NCBI GenBank assembly: GCA_963921795.1 | Contig: OY997659.1 | Span: forward strand, 25,025,649-25,089,648 | From: Nannobrachium achirus | Taxonomy: Eukaryota > Chordata > Actinopteri > Myctophiformes > Myctophidae | DNA length: 64,000 nucleotides | Direction: 5' to 3' | In this document: positions 1 through 19,605 of the stretch, piece by piece | Numbering within the stretch: the stretch's first letter is position 1 | Layout: each line of letters opens with the position of its first letter | Program-made: the position numbers and the translations under genes | The notes under the pieces: model-generated | What the model was told of the DNA's origin: nothing | The model's database searches: none | Seen by the model: the letters and a program-made list of their open reading frames with translations, nothing else

Positions 1-1795
1 CCTGAAGCAGTCATGCACGGGACCCAGACACAAAGAACACAGTTGAATCACTTGTAAAAACGACCCTCATAACATAAATATGCCACTGGACTTATGGGTG
101 ATATTATTGGGGTTTTCATTATCTGGATGTTATTGTTCATTGTTTAGCTTCCTAGAAATTAGTCAGAGCTCAAATTGTCAGAATCCACTCAGGGTAGCAA
201 CCACTGGTAGGCATGCAGGCAAACCCTGCAGTGACCAACGACTTTTTTGGTACTATAAGTATATTTTGATACCAATACTTTTGTACTTGTGCTTTACAGA
301 GGTTGTGGTATTGCTACATTTACTTTTTCCACCACTGGCAGAGAATCACTGGTCATTCTTCAGAGCCTGAGAAAGAATGAAAGCGTATTTTCTCTATACT
401 GATCACAGGTCTGCATTCAGAGCCGGTGCTGAGGACTGACCGGGAATGCTGTAGGTCAGTTTAGTGCTGTCTCACAGCACATGACTCAACAGTGTGAATC
501 ACAGAACACTCAGCTATTAGATTCCAGGTACCTTAATGATCATCAGATATATCCTTATATGTACAGATTTGGCAAGGAGAAGCCTGAATCAGCTCTTCTG
601 TACTTTTGGATTTTTTTAAGCAAAAGCAATTGACACTATGTTCACCAGTAACACAGTAGCATAATGGCTTTAATATCAGCTGCTTCAAAAGAACTGAACT
701 GTATTTCCAACACGGTTTGCAACTTTGCATACATCTGCCTCCGGGGGAAAGACAAAGAGGGATTTTAGGTTGGGGGGATATGTGACAGCAGTAGAATGGG
801 TTCGTTCAATATAATTACAAGCTCTGGGGAGATTACTTCATTCAGGTTACGCCCCAGAGGTCGCTCTATTTCCCCTCCATACCTCCCATCACATTGGGGA
901 CAGGCCCCACCAGTTCCTGAAGACACAACTATCATTTACGTGCTTGTGCAAAGAACCTGTTGTGTTGTGTTGTGCCTTCAGGAATTCCCATCATGTGATG
1001 GGAGGCATGGGGGCCTGGGGGACATAGATTGATAGTTGACTGGGACATAAAACAAACAAAACCATAACAATTCTAGGGACAATATCTGTCCTTTTTTATT
1101 TTGGAAGCTTATTATGACCTTCCACTCTAAACTTCAAAGACAAATATTGTACTTTTGACTGAAAACAAAAACGTACAAAAATAATTAACCACTCAAGCTA
1201 TATTTAAAAGTAGTGAGCAAATCTACCTATCTGCCTGTACGTTTTGTCCCCCACAGAATAGAGAGGGGCCTAATGGTCAAAAACTGACAGGCCCTGCCAC
1301 ATCACAATGATGATAGCTCTATAGTCTTTCTGGTGTTTAGTCTCACTCACTTCCTGAGACTTCCGCTCTGGTCAGAAATGGCTTTAGTAAGTGTCTCATC
1401 CTCAGTGCATTAGGCAGCCAATGAGTTTTCTTGTGGTTTGAACGCTAATTTTCTGATCTCAAAGCTGCCTGGGATATTGATGGACTCTTATCGTACTGTA
1501 GGTTATCGGCACTCTCACACTCATAACAAAATTACAGAGCCAAATGCATGTCATCCTTCATCCTAATCCCAGGACAATTATCTCTGTCTAACAGTGGGCT
1601 AATGAGCCAGAAAGCCAGGGCTTTTGTCCTATCTGCAGTTGGAATCAGTTGCCATTAGAGATTATGAAGGCCACCCTCTTAAAATGGAGACTAATGAGAA
1701 GAGGGGAAGAGCAGGAAATGAGATTATGGTATAGCTAGTCATTACTACTAAAAGGGTGGGATACTGGGACAGAGACAAGGGTAAGCGCACGATAA

Positions 1796-1796
<1 letters not shown>
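1..1796. other. Intergenic, no gene recognised
   Basis: Open frames here are short and lack splice context, codon bias or recognisable motifs. I see no domain, RNA gene or clear mobile-element ends. It is presumably the intergenic region upstream of glb1l. Confidence 0.5.

Positions 1797-1886
<90 letters not shown>
1797..1886. repeat. (TG)n microsatellite
   Basis: An uninterrupted TG dinucleotide tract of about 45 units. The Cys-Val open frame across it is an artefact of the repeat. Confidence 0.98.
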
Positions 1887-1887
<1 letters not shown>

Positions 1888-2313
1888 CAAACTACATGAA
1901 CAGGATAATGTTTAGCATTAGAGTCTGTGGTGGCTTTACCTCACCAGCTAATGCAGGGCAGGCATCATTAATGGCTCGGTCATCACAGTTTTTCATCTTT
2001 AGGTTACGCACATACTAGATAGAGACAAAACACATTTAACACATGAAGCCATTTCACACCACAGCTAGGGCTGTCACGATTAGGATTTTCTCCAGACGAT
2101 TAATTGTCATACAAATAATCGCCGATTGACGAATATATCGTCTTTTTTCCCCCCTTCATTTTATGCCACTATGATAATAGGCTTTGAGCTCATACTCACA
2201 CTGTACCTTAATGAGCAATTTAATTGCTTTTTAAACATCAGTTCAGTGGTGTAAAGTAACTATTAAGTACATTTACTTGCTAACTTTAGCCCTATTTTAT
2301 ACCGTAGCTATTT

Positions 2314-2560
2314 GAAAATAAATAGCCGATCTGTAGGCTCACAACGCGTCGCGGTGCGTTGTGAAAATAGCCGATCTACAAGCTCGCGGTGCGTTGTGAA
2401 AATAGCCGATCTACAAGCTCACAACGCGTCGCGTTGCGTTGTGAAAATAGCCGATCAACAAGCTCACAAAGCGTCGCGGTGGGTTGTGAAAATAGCCGAT
2501 CTACAAGCTCACAACGCGTCGCGCTGCGTTGTGAAAATAGCAGACAACTGCAAAAATAGC
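2314..2560. repeat. 45-bp minisatellite built from the palindromic motif
   Basis: About five tandem units, each with AATAGCCGATCTACAAGCTC followed by a GCGTCGCG-rich stretch and GTTGTG. Unit starts at 2398, 2443, 2488 and 2533 are exactly 45 bp apart. The first interval (2363-2398) is 35 bp, with a 10-bp internal deletion. Because 45 is a multiple of 3, both strands stay open in one frame, which creates spurious 92- and 98-codon frames. Confidence 0.9.
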
Positions 2561-2707
2561 CGACAGCTGAAAATAGCGACAGTAGCCTAATAGGCCTAAT
2601 GTTTATCACGACCACGATCCAACAACTATAGTTAGTTAGTCGCCGTCTGTGTGTAATCATCATCATCATCATCCTCTCTCTCCACAGCAGAGCAGCAGTG
2701 CTAAGCT

Positions 2708-2767
2708 TAGCTCTGGTCCATAGCGTTAGTGGAGGGAGAACTCCACTAACGCTATGGACCAGAGCTA
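2708..2767. repeat. Perfect 27-bp inverted repeat (hairpin)
   Basis: The left arm 2708-2734 is the exact reverse complement of 2741-2767, with a 6-base loop. It lies inside the hAT element and probably reflects a palindromic rearrangement within it. Confidence 0.9.
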
Positions 2768-3349
2768 TGCTAAGCTAAGCTGCAGTAAAGGCACTGACTC
2801 CAGTCCTCTGTGTTGAAACGAAAGTGAACGCCTTTTTCTGTATCGTATCAAAAGGAATATATAGTCCCGGGATCTGTTAGCTATGGTACATGTGTCTGTT
2901 CCGACCGTCTGGAAAAAACAAACTGTTTAAGCATTTTTAGTTAGCCAGCCAGCCTGCCTGTGCTGTGTGACAGTGCGTGCCGTGCTGCTGTTGTGTTGAC
3001 TGACTGAGGAGCCGAGAGGACCAGCATTGAGCGTTCACGGGTCCCCGTGGCAACAAGGGGGAGGCGCATTCAAGAATGCAAGTGTTGACGTGAGGTTTAA
3101 CTTGTTTAAGAATGGTTTTATTGTCAAAACTCACTACTTTTTTAATTAAATTACATAATTGACGATAATCGCGAATATGAAAAATATTCGCGAATATGAA
3201 AAATAATCGCGAATAGACGATTATGTATTAATCGTGACAGCCCTAACCACAGCACCTTAATAATTAATAATAACTAGTAAGACGCCTCAGGGTGACATGC
3301 AAGGTCTCGCTAATTCTTGGTCATCTGGCCAGTGATGTATCGGACCAGT

Positions 3350-3805
3350 TACCCATATATGGAGACCCCATACCCATATTTGGAGATCCATGTACTGTAT
3401 ATGGAGATATGCTGTGAGAGTTATTCAGTTGTGAAATTCCTGATGTCTATGACATCTGACATCATACCCTTTAATGCCCATACATGGGCATTCCCAGATA
3501 TGCGCTTAATATTGATGACATCGGGACATCCATATATGGGCATAAAACGGACAAGGACGTAATTAATTTGCAAGTGTGACTCGTGATGACATCAGTGATC
3601 TCCATAAAAGGGACATCAAGCTAGAGCGTGATGTCAGAGTGGCAAACCCATTCTGTTAAGAGTGGTTCCCCTGACATCACAGTGACATCAGAGCATGATG
3701 TCAAAGCAACAAACCCAGTGTCAGGCATGACAGACAGACAGAGATACACACATACGGACAAGCTGTGACCGTTTACATACTAATCTGCGACCTACGGTCG
3801 CAATA
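3350..3805. repeat. Dispersed repeat with CATATATGG and GACATCA motifs
   Basis: Contains many copies of (C)CATATATGG/GGAGAT and TGACATCA. The part from about 3650 (GACATCACAGTGA, then GGACAAGCTGTGAC and GCGACC..GGTCGCAA) is clearly similar to 55828-55982. The first part resembles 15520-15660. Family and ends are not determined. Confidence 0.6.
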
Positions 3806-4030
3806 ATAATGCATTTTATTTGAAGACGCTTTTCAGAACACCCAAGGTCGCCGTACAATTCTAAAAACAGAAAGAAAAACAGACAAAGAATACAAAGTGT
3901 GGTCCAGGGACCTGCATGCAGGGGTGTCTGGGGAGGTTCTAGGCCGGGGGTCCCCTGCAAAAATAGTTCATATACATTGGCTATTTGAAAGCTGAAGCAC
4001 ACAAAGTATCAATGCACACAAAGTATCAAC

Positions 4031-4053
4031 GTTGTGAGCTTGTAGATCTGCAA
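4031..4053. repeat. Half site of the dispersed palindromic motif
   Basis: GTTGTGAGCTTGTAGATCTG matches one arm of the motif described in the findings. No second arm lies next to it. Confidence 0.75.
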
Positions 4054-4185
4054 TGTTAAAAAAAATGCTTTATTATTTTATTTCTTTATATAAATATTGA
4101 AAACATAACACAAAATCTCTCACGTTATTGCCCTCTCTCTGCAATATAAAGATGCATTTACTGTTACAAATAAAATTCTGGAATT

Positions 4186-4698
4186 AAAAATACTTGAGTA
4201 AAAGTACAAAAGTATTGGTATCAAAATGAACTTAAAGTACCAAAAGTAGAAAGTAGCCTACTCATTATGCAGAATGTTCCATTTCAAAAGTTTTCAAATA
4301 CATAAAATGTAGACTATAGAGGGTATGTGCGTGTCATCGTACACAGAAGTTATGCGGGAACAATTTCTGAGTGGCTATAAAAACAGAGTCAACAGGAGTC
4401 ATGAGGAGTCAGTAGGAGTGAGGAGGAGCACTTCCAACCTCCAATACTTCATGCTGCTTTATGTTTTGCCACTCAGTCTGTCCATGGTGCTGATCCTGAG
4501 TGGCATGATGCATACCCTCTATAGGCCTAATCATATTTTGAAATTAGCAGATCTACAAATCTAACAATAGAAGTAAAAGTACCGAAAATTGGAAATACCT
4601 CAGTAATGTAAAAACTAAAAATACCACAAAATTGTAATTAAGTACAATACTTAAGTAATAACAGTACTTGAGTAATGTACGTATACTTTCCACCACTG
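4186..4698. mobile_element. hAT-like fragment (AAGTAAAAGTAC / CCACCACTG end)
   Basis: Ends in ACTTTCCACCACTG, with internal ACTTGAGTAAAAGTACAAAAG and AGTACTTGAGTAATGTAC. This is the arrangement of a very common fish hAT-like repeat whose other end reads CAGTGGTGTAAAGTAAC. Such an end is present separately at 2244, but the flanks at 2236-2243 and 4699-4706 do not match, so I treat the two as different fragments. Confidence 0.55.
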
Positions 4699-4747
4699 CT
4701 AAACAGTGAGTCTATGCATAAGCAATGATATTTTTTAACCATACATG

Positions 4748-4861
4748 TGGGGCTGGATAGATTGAAGATAAAGAAATAAAAAATCTACCACTAAAGAAAT
4801 AAAATATTTACCCACTGGGTACACTTTTTATTTCTTTATTTTCAATCTATCAGCCCCATCA
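4748..4861. mobile_element. Small foldback (MITE-like) element
   Basis: The arm 4748-4783 (GGGGCTGGATAGATTGAAGA, then AT-rich) is inverted at 4826-4861 (ending TTCAATCTATCAGCCCC). The loop is about 42 bp. No coding capacity. Confidence 0.6.
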
Positions 4862-5321
4862 TTTCTTAGTGGGCTGGTCTTCAATCTTCAAGCGCCCTCT
4901 AGTGTGCCTTAAAGAATAATGTCATACAGCGTTGTCATGCCAATCAATACCAGCAAGCGTCTATTTGCATTATTCTAATGACACCAACGTTAAATCCATT
5001 GCCATCCTATTGCTAAAGGACAAGGACATTAAAACTTGAATTATTCTCCAAATAAAGATGTATCTCTGCACAAACTTGTCAATGGTCACATGAAATTAAA
5101 CCAACATTAAAATGAATGCAAAGAAATGTATGTAAAGAAATGCAAAGAAAAACACAACATAATGCCATGCTGCCTGCCTGGCTCCTGTCAATGCAAACTA
5201 TTCCTGAACTGTCTGGCTGCTTTGTTCTATATTACCATGTAATATACAATAGCAATTGTTCTCAAACAACCTCCAGTCAGATATTGTCTGTGTGTGAAAT
5301 GTAGGTTAGCATGAGCTAGAG

Positions 5322-5557
5322 CACTGTTTCCCAAACACTGGGTCGGGACTCATTTGTGGGTCGCGGACACATTTTAATTGTTATTTTTTGGTTATACATA
5401 CAAGGAAAATTTAAGAATTTCCATAAAACAAATGTATAGAAGTAGTGAAAATATAGCCATGGCTACATGGTGCACGTAGGTCTGCTGTTTTCACTAGTTT
5501 GGTTCCCGGACAGACGTCTACTTTTGGGTCTCGTGCTAAAAAGTTTGGGGACAACTG
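5322..5557. mobile_element. Possible degenerate hAT MITE
   Basis: Starts CACTGTTTCCCAAACACTGG and ends AAGTTTGGGGACAACTG, which are imperfect inverted termini of the CAGTGGTTCTCAAAC type. Candidate 8-bp duplications agree only in the first three bases and the last one, so the boundaries are tentative. A half site of the palindromic motif (GTAGGTCTGCTGTTTTC) lies inside. Confidence 0.45.
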
Positions 5558-5962
5558 AGCATACGTACGATTTTTGGTTGCATTCTTCAACTTGATTTAA
5601 CTTGTTAGAGCGATGTTTTAAACTTCACACAACATTTTACATAGACTAGTGCTAGTCTATGACTATCCAACATTACATTCCCCTAAAGATAGAAAGATAA
5701 AACATTAATCTTGAATGGACAGGTCCAGGAAGGTTATCACATCACATCCAAGTTCGATCTAAATCCAGAGCACCTGGACGGTGTTTAGGACCCAGCATGT
5801 GACCAATGTGAATATCACATGACAGTCATTGCTAAAGCGGGTCGTATTCTGTTGTTGCCAAGTCTGCTTATTATAAGCGACTTGGGCCTTGTTTTTCTGC
5901 AAAGTTGCTTGTAAAATGTTGGGCTTGTTGCGTATTTTAGGGTTATTTGGGGCTGTTTAAAC

Positions 5963-6173
5963 CAGTGATTCTCAAACATTTTCATGTTAAAAAACCCAAT
6001 AACATATTAATATGTATTTGTCTGCGCACCCCCATGCCAGGGAGGGAGTCAGGACTGCCATACAAATTTGGGTTATTAAAATGTTTCAAAAATATGCAAA
6101 TGTATTTGTTCAAGATGTCTTTGAAAATAGCAGATCTACAAGCTCACAACACGTGAACTTGTAGACCTGCTAA
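5963..6173. mobile_element. hAT-like fragment carrying the palindromic motif
   Basis: Begins CAGTGATTCTCAAACATTTT (typical terminus) and includes a full hairpin of the dispersed motif at 6124-6173 (AGCAGATCTACAAGCTCACA, then the inverse GAACTTGTAGACCTGCT). The right end is not identified. Confidence 0.5.
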
Positions 6174-6445
6174 ATATCACTTGCATTTGTTTTAATTGTA
6201 GTGTAAGTGCTCTTAATTGTGACTTATTTTGGGCTTGTTTTCATAGACCTAGTTGCTTGTTTCACTCGCTGAATCTGGCAACACCGGTCGCATCGCTTCT
6301 TCAGTCAACACTGAACACAACGAAAGAACGGATTACAGAACAGCGAGACAGAGTTGTGGGCAACTTGCCATTATAATGCACGCTGGGAATATGGTCACAT
6401 ACTGTACGATAATGTAATTGTTGTGTTAAGGAGCTAGTAGTTGAC

Positions 6446-7112
6446 ATGGCTAAAAGTATAGTGTTTTTCGTTGCAGTGTGCTTTGCCTATTTAGGAATAA
6501 ATGGAAACTTATTGGTAAGAAACCGAAACTTCAATAGTAGTCTAGTCACCTATTAAATGTAGTTCATATGCATTCATTCAAGTTCTCCTCAGTCCTCACT
6601 GTTTGTCATTATGTAATATGACCATGCTAATAACAGGCATGTACTGCTTATTAAATATACAGATTACTGTAACTGAGTTATGATATTTAGTCTGGTACCT
6701 CTTCATAATGTCAGTTGTCACTTATGATAGTCTTGATCCAAGGCTAGGGTAATACAACAGTAGCATATGCTACTGTCAAATGTGAGTTGATGTAGCAAGG
6801 CTACATCAACTCACATTTGATTACATACAATCTAATTCATGTTTTTGTTTTACTAAATCTTACCATTCATGCTTTTGCGTGCAGGCCTCTGCCAACAGAA
6901 CATTCTCCATAGACTACAAGAACAACTGTTTCTTGAAAGATGGGAAGCCATTTCAATTTATCTCAGGGAGTATCCACTATTCCAGAATCCAACGATACTA
7001 CTGGAAGGATCGGCTTGTCAAGATGTACATGGCCGGACTCAATGCCATCCAGATGTAAGTTTTGAACACCGGGCGGCACACATACTCACTCACGCACGCA
7101 CGCACGCACACA

Positions 7113-7197
<85 letters not shown>

Positions 7198-10100
7198 TTC
7201 ACAACTGCATTTACAGTGTTCTTTGTTCATGCAGCTATGTGCCTTGGAACTTCCATGAGACTGTACAGGGAGTGAATAACTTTTCAGGGGACCGAGATTT
7301 GGAATACTTCCTGAACCTAGCCAATCAAACTGGCCTTCTGGTCATCCTACGTCCCGGGCCTTACATATGTGCAGAATGGGAAATGGTGAGTCATGCCACC
7401 AGCTGCAGTACCATAATACCACTTTAACACACGTGAGTTGTGTATCATCAACAGTGCATGTCTCCCATCTCAAATTGGCTTCCCTATCCCTATAATTCTT
7501 TGCTCTTCTTCCTTAGGGTGGTTTGCCGGCTTGGTTGCTTCAGAAGCCAAACATTGTACTTCGTTCTGCCGATACAGGTAGGTACTACAAATACATCCAA
7601 AGCTTTCCAGTCAATGTATTTGTCTTGATTGACTGTCTTCTGCATCAGATTATTTGCAGGCAGTCAGCAACTGGCTGGCAGTTCTTCTCCCCAAAATGAA
7701 GCCCTGGCTCTATACCAATGGGGGCAACATCATTAGTGTCCAGGTAGGTCTTAATATGTAGCCACAGAATGGCCGTCTTTTACAACAAACAGGATAACCA
7801 TATGGTTTGGCTTCATCGCATTCCCCTAATTGCAGGTGGAGAATGAGTATGGAAGTTACTTTGCTTGTGACTACAACTACATGCGCCACCTGCGGACCCT
7901 GTTCCGGTTCTTTCTGGGTGAAGACACAGTCCTGTTCACCACAGATGGAAACACGGACAAGGAGATGACTTGTGGGACTCTGGAGGGATTATACGCCACC
8001 ATAGACTTTGGTACAGGTTGGTATTATCTACACACAGGTGACAGGGGTATCAGGATCTTGCTCTCTGAGATAATTGACAATACTGTCTAATCTGAATGTT
8101 TTTTTCTGTTTCCCAGACACAAATATAACTAAAGCCTTCAGCAGACAAAGGAGATTTGAACCGCATGGCCCTCTGGTTAGTTAAATGTTCACTATTTATT
8201 GACATGCATTAAAAATGTCATGGCGTTTAAACTATTAAAATCCCCGCTGGTTTATAAACACTACTCACCTAAAATGTATTCATTTGAATTAACCAACTAA
8301 TACAGTACCATACTAAAACATAGCATTTTTTTAAATTAACTTTGGTGCTTTTTGTTCCAGGTGAACTCAGAGTTCTACACTGGTTGGCTGGACCACTGGG
8401 GAGAAAAACATTCAGTTGTTGACTCTCAGAAGGTCAGCAGGATGCTAGGAGACATGCTGTCTATAGGTGCCAACGTCAACATGTATGTTCCCCAAAGCCT
8501 CATCCCTGGTTTAAAACAAACATGTATGTTCCCCAAAGCCTCATCCCTGGCTTAAACCATGTATGCATGGCTGAGTTCGAATAATCATTTAAACAAGTGA
8601 CGGGTTGCACTGAGAGTGAGTTCGTTTTTATTTCTCCATGTCTTTACTACAAGAAAGGACAAATGTCCTGTCTATCCAGCGTCAACAGTATTAAAACCTG
8701 AACAGAATGACTCAAATCTACTCACTTAAAAAAAAAAAAACCTCAAATGACTTTGTACTTTCTCTTTACAGGTACATGTTTGAAGGAGGCACAAACTTTG
8801 GCTACTGGAATGGTAAAGTTGATAAACGCAAATGATACCTATTCATGTTTTAACATTTGTATCTCTTCACTGGATCAGCCAATTTGGCAGCCAGTTGTAG
8901 GAAAGCAAATTTTTATGAACCTCTTGGTTTTCCTGAAGGTGCTGATCATGACACCAGGTACCGTTCAGTGTTGACCAGCTATGACTACGACGCCCCTCTG
9001 TCTGAGGCCGGAGACCCCACGGAGAAGCTGCTGGCCATCAGAGATGTCATTAAGAAGGTATAACTGATTATGTATATCCACCTGATATCATTTGTGTTAT
9101 TTTGAAGTGACTAAAATACTATTACTTTATTTTCATAAAGTTCAGAGATATTCCATCTGGTCCCATGCCACCAGCAACTCCCAAATTCGCCTATGGGTCT
9201 GTGACTCTGAATAAGGTAATTAGCAGTGGTTCTTGCCGTTAGTGTGTACCTTTCTCACTTGGAAGACTATTAGAAAGTAGAATTGACCTATAAAATGCAG
9301 CTCTCTTAAATGTATTTATCCATCACTCGCTCCACAAGCGGTATGACCTATATTACTCTTATTCTATTCTACAGGTTGGGAATCTAAGCAGTCTTTTGAC
9401 CACTCTTTCACCCCAGGGGCCTGTAAAATCTCTGTACCCTTTGACTTTCGAAGGATTGAAACAGGTACGGTGCCTCTCTGAAGGCAAAAGATAACTAGCA
9501 TTCTAACGGCAGTAAACATGAAACTCATGAAACATGGAGAACTTCTAGACTGTTGTCTGCAGCATGTTGGTTGTGTCTATTGTGTTTAGTACTATGGATA
9601 TATGCTGTACCGCACCAAACTGCCCCGCAACATCCCAGAGGCTACACCGCTCATTTCCCCTCTGAATGGTGTTCATGACCGTGCATATGTGTCCGTCAAT
9701 GGGGTAAGTGCTCACAAAGAACTTTTGTTTTGTGCATCCAATCAAATTGCATGGTTTTTGTCAAATATAAATATGCAGTTATTGAAGGACAAGACTAAAC
9801 AGGCCACTCTTCTCTAAGCATACTGTACATGTGTGGTTTAGTTTTATTTCAGACATCTTCCAAGGTAAAAGATATTATACACTTTATAGTTCAGAGTTTA
9901 CTGTACAAATGTGTCTATATCATACACAACGACACCACTCCTGCTGACCTCAAGACACCGCTGTCTTGGCAGGTGTTCCAGGGCGTGCTGGAGAGAGACA
10001 CCATGCTGGTGATCAATGTTACTGGGCAACAGGGTGACATCATGGACATTCTTGTGGAGAACATGGGCCGTATTAACTTTGGAAGCAAGATCAATGATTA

Positions 10101-11206
10101 CAAGGCAAGGAACCAGTTCCATAGCAAGCAGTGATTCACACATAGTATAGTAGTGATCAATTACCTTTTTCAATACAGCAATAAAAGATGTTGCAAATAC
10201 TGTATGTAACCTTGCATTGATGGTTTAATATGGGTAACATTATACACACTGTGTAAGTACCAAATGAGTAATGCTATGTGCAATGCAGGGCCTCTTGAGC
10301 AACCTAATCCTGGGTAGAGACGTGTTGACCGACTGGGAAATCTATCCTCTGGACATTGATGGAGCTATAGCTGGTGGATGGCCTTCAAACAGCAGATACT
10401 CCCATCCTACCACTCAGACAGAGACCTCATTTGGGCCAGTCTTCTACACAGGGACGCTACAGCCCAATGGTCTGGCATGGGACACCTTCCTCAAGCTTAA
10501 CGAATGGACAAAGGTAACGCAAACACTGAATGTTATTTATCTTTTATCTGGGTACAGTTACTGTACTCTTTTTTTTCCCACAAGACTTTTTTGGTTGACT
10601 TTTTTTTGATAGAGTAAGTGCAGACAGATAGGAAACAAGGAGAGAGACGGGGAGTGACATACAGCAACGTTTTTCGGGAACACATTAGGAGCTTAGGTGC
10701 CCGAACCGCTAGGCTGGACCACTGTAGGCTATCTAAAGACTTATTACATTTCAATACATTCTACAATAGGTTTTGCTCTGAGAAATTACTGTAAAACATC
10801 GATTTTGAACAGGAAACCATTCATCTCCTGGTAGACATTATTTAGTTGTACTGTATGTAGCCTACAGCAACAGTATCTTTCATGATGCTGGTAGAACCGT
10901 TAACTCAAGGCATGACCTAATGGCTCAGCCACATAATGTGCTCTAAAATATTTTAAATGACCCCCAATATGATTTGCACATCTATGTTCTTCCCAGGGTC
11001 AAGTGTGGATCAATGGGGTGAACCTGGGACGATACTGGTCAGCCAGGGGGCCTCAACATACTCTGTATGTCCCTGGTCCCCTGCTCAGCACCACTCAGCC
11101 CAACGTCATCATAGTACTGGAGCTGGAGAGGACGCCCGTCCACACACGTGTTCTGTTCATGGATCGGCCCCAACTAACACTAAACATGACGACCAATAAG
11201 TCTTGA
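6446..11206 (+). CDS. glb1l: Beta-galactosidase-1-like protein (GH35), 16 exons
   Basis: Glycoside hydrolase family 35 enzyme, acting on terminal beta-galactosides in the secretory/lysosomal route. Exons: 6446-6514, 6885-7054, 7235-7385, 7517-7577, 7649-7743, 7836-8016, 8117-8175, 8361-8482, 8772-8812, 8879-9057, 9141-9215, 9375-9464, 9590-9703, 9973-10104, 10289-10513, 10997-11206. All phases join, giving 657 residues, close to mammalian GLB1L. An N-terminal hydrophobic signal peptide fits the chosen ATG. The acid/base Glu lies in VENEYGSYF (E186) and the nucleophile in [13 protein letters not shown] (E266). [13 protein letters not shown] and [12 protein letters not shown] are also conserved. 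The call of glb1l rather than glb1 rests on the tail-to-tail ankzf1 neighbour. Intron 14 uses a GC donor. Exon 10 starts with about 20 extra residues compared with mammalian paralogues, and its acceptor (8878) is the least certain boundary. Confidence 0.93.
6776..6820. repeat. Perfect 21-bp stem hairpin in glb1l intron 1
   Basis: The arm 6776-6796 is the exact reverse complement of 6800-6820, with a 3-base loop (AAG). It is next to a 14-bp palindrome GTAGCATATGCTAC (6760-6773). Confidence 0.9.
7091..7196. repeat. (CA)n microsatellite in glb1l intron 2
   Basis: A CACGCACG-type start leads into about 40 CA units. It ends only 38 bp before the exon 3 acceptor (7234). Confidence 0.97.
8479..8552. 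repeat. 41-bp tandem duplication spanning the exon 8 donor
   Basis: ACATGTATGTTCCCCAAAGC occurs at 8480 and again at 8520. The first copy contains the glb1l exon 8 donor (AT|GTATGT at 8482/8483), so a second donor-like site lies 41 bp downstream in the intron. Confidence 0.85.
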
Positions 11207-11510
11207 CACAACACATTTCATCGCTCGGTCACTGTTACATAACTTGGGGTAATTCAGTGGAACATTTAAATCAGTGTTCAAAAATAGCTTCGTTGTAAGG
11301 ATTCAATGCTGCATGAATATGTGACATTCTGAGACATCACAAACACTACCAACAGCCCAACTAAAATGCAATTCAGGTTCTCAGAGTAACTTCTGTCAGG
11401 TTTGACAAAGAGTAGAGCTGGAAAGTACAACAATGTTATGGCAATTCTATTGATTTTCTTTTTCTTTTAACCACAATTTATTTTTTATGCTTTTATACAC
11501 AGATACTGTA

Positions 11511-11638
11511 AATAAATGTTGATTTTGCTTAAATAAATGTTGATTTTGCTTTTCAATACCTCCTATCACTTGCTTGTTATATGACTCAAAACATCTGATT
11601 GAGATCAAATCTTCTGACTTTTTTGCTGGCATAATAAA
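11511..11638 (+). other. Candidate glb1l poly(A) signals
   Basis: AATAAA occurs at 11511, 11532 and 11633, 305-430 bp after the glb1l stop. The first two lie in a 21-bp tandem duplication. On the other strand, AATAAA for ankzf1 reads at 11482-11477, so the two convergent 3' UTRs may overlap. Confidence 0.5.
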
Positions 11639-11821
11639 ACATGAAATGTTATTCATTGGCACATCCACAAGTAAAACAGCATAATCAAATTCTGTCTGAG
11701 TGGTTGTAGAATAAAAATGTATATCTTAAGACTGGATGCTAAAAGTAGCACTGCTGTGAGTCACATGTAGTTCCAGTGAGGTAGATTAGTCTTTCCAATT
11801 CTAATCTACCGGTACATCAAT

Positions 11822-19193
<7,372 letters not shown>

Positions 19194-19605
19194 GAAGTTG
19201 CGTTGACAGTCAACGGGACTGCCACCTGTCATTGGACACAAAACAAGAGAAACGTAATGGAATTTGTCACTGCACACACTGTAGCAACCATCATTACAGT
19301 GAGTTGTTAACGTGTCACTCGAGCTCACCTTTGTGTCTTCATCATAATAACGCTATTTGCGTTGGCAAGAAAACCACTGTTTTCTTAATCATAGTTTAGC
19401 TGATGCAGTTACTTGTGACCAAAATGTACGACACGTGTAACTATTGGACCGTGGACGGTAACTACTAAAACCTAGCTTCATGAACGAACAAACACTACAC
19501 ACAACGTTAGCAATGTTTCGAGTACGATATATTTACATAAACGTCGTCAAAGTTTACTAAACCTTTCCCTGGGTAATATAATTTTGAAAGAGCAATTCAC
19601 TTACC

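Larger units (their letters stand above)
2066..3245. mobile_element. Non-autonomous hAT-type DNA transposon
   Basis: The left end reads TAGGGCTGTCACGATTA and the right end is its inverse, TAATCGTGACAGCCCTA. The element is flanked by perfect 8-bp direct repeats ACCACAGC (2058-2065 and 3246-3253), the hAT target-duplication length. Ends are rich in ATAATCGCGAAT-type subterminal repeats. The 1180-bp interior codes for no transposase. It carries a 45-bp tandem array (2314-2560) and a 27-bp perfect hairpin (2708-2767). A second member of the terminus family is at 56871-57226. Confidence 0.9.

Noticed and set aside
80-370. 96-codon plus-strand frame near the window start
   Set aside because: No homology recognised, no splice context and hydrophobic low-information content; most likely chance.
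2314-2560. Possible CRISPR-like array
   Set aside because: Units are contiguous with no unique spacers, and the sequence is vertebrate; it is a minisatellite.
2312-2672. Overlapping 92- and 98-codon frames on opposite strands
   Set aside because: Both come from the 45-bp tandem array, whose period is a multiple of three.
2244-4698. One large element from CAGTGGTGTAAAGTAAC (2244) to CCACCACTG (4698)
   Set aside because: The 8-bp flanks do not match, and the left end lies inside another complete hAT element while the right end is outside it.
6776-6820. MicroRNA precursor
   Set aside because: A perfect stem of only 21 bp with a 3-base loop does not fit a Drosha/Dicer substrate.
7062-7427. Frames rich in Thr-His or Cys-Val across CA/TG tracts (also near 16000, 26100, 51200, 53300, 56100 and 58950)
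   Set aside because: Translations of dinucleotide or tetranucleotide repeats; not genes.
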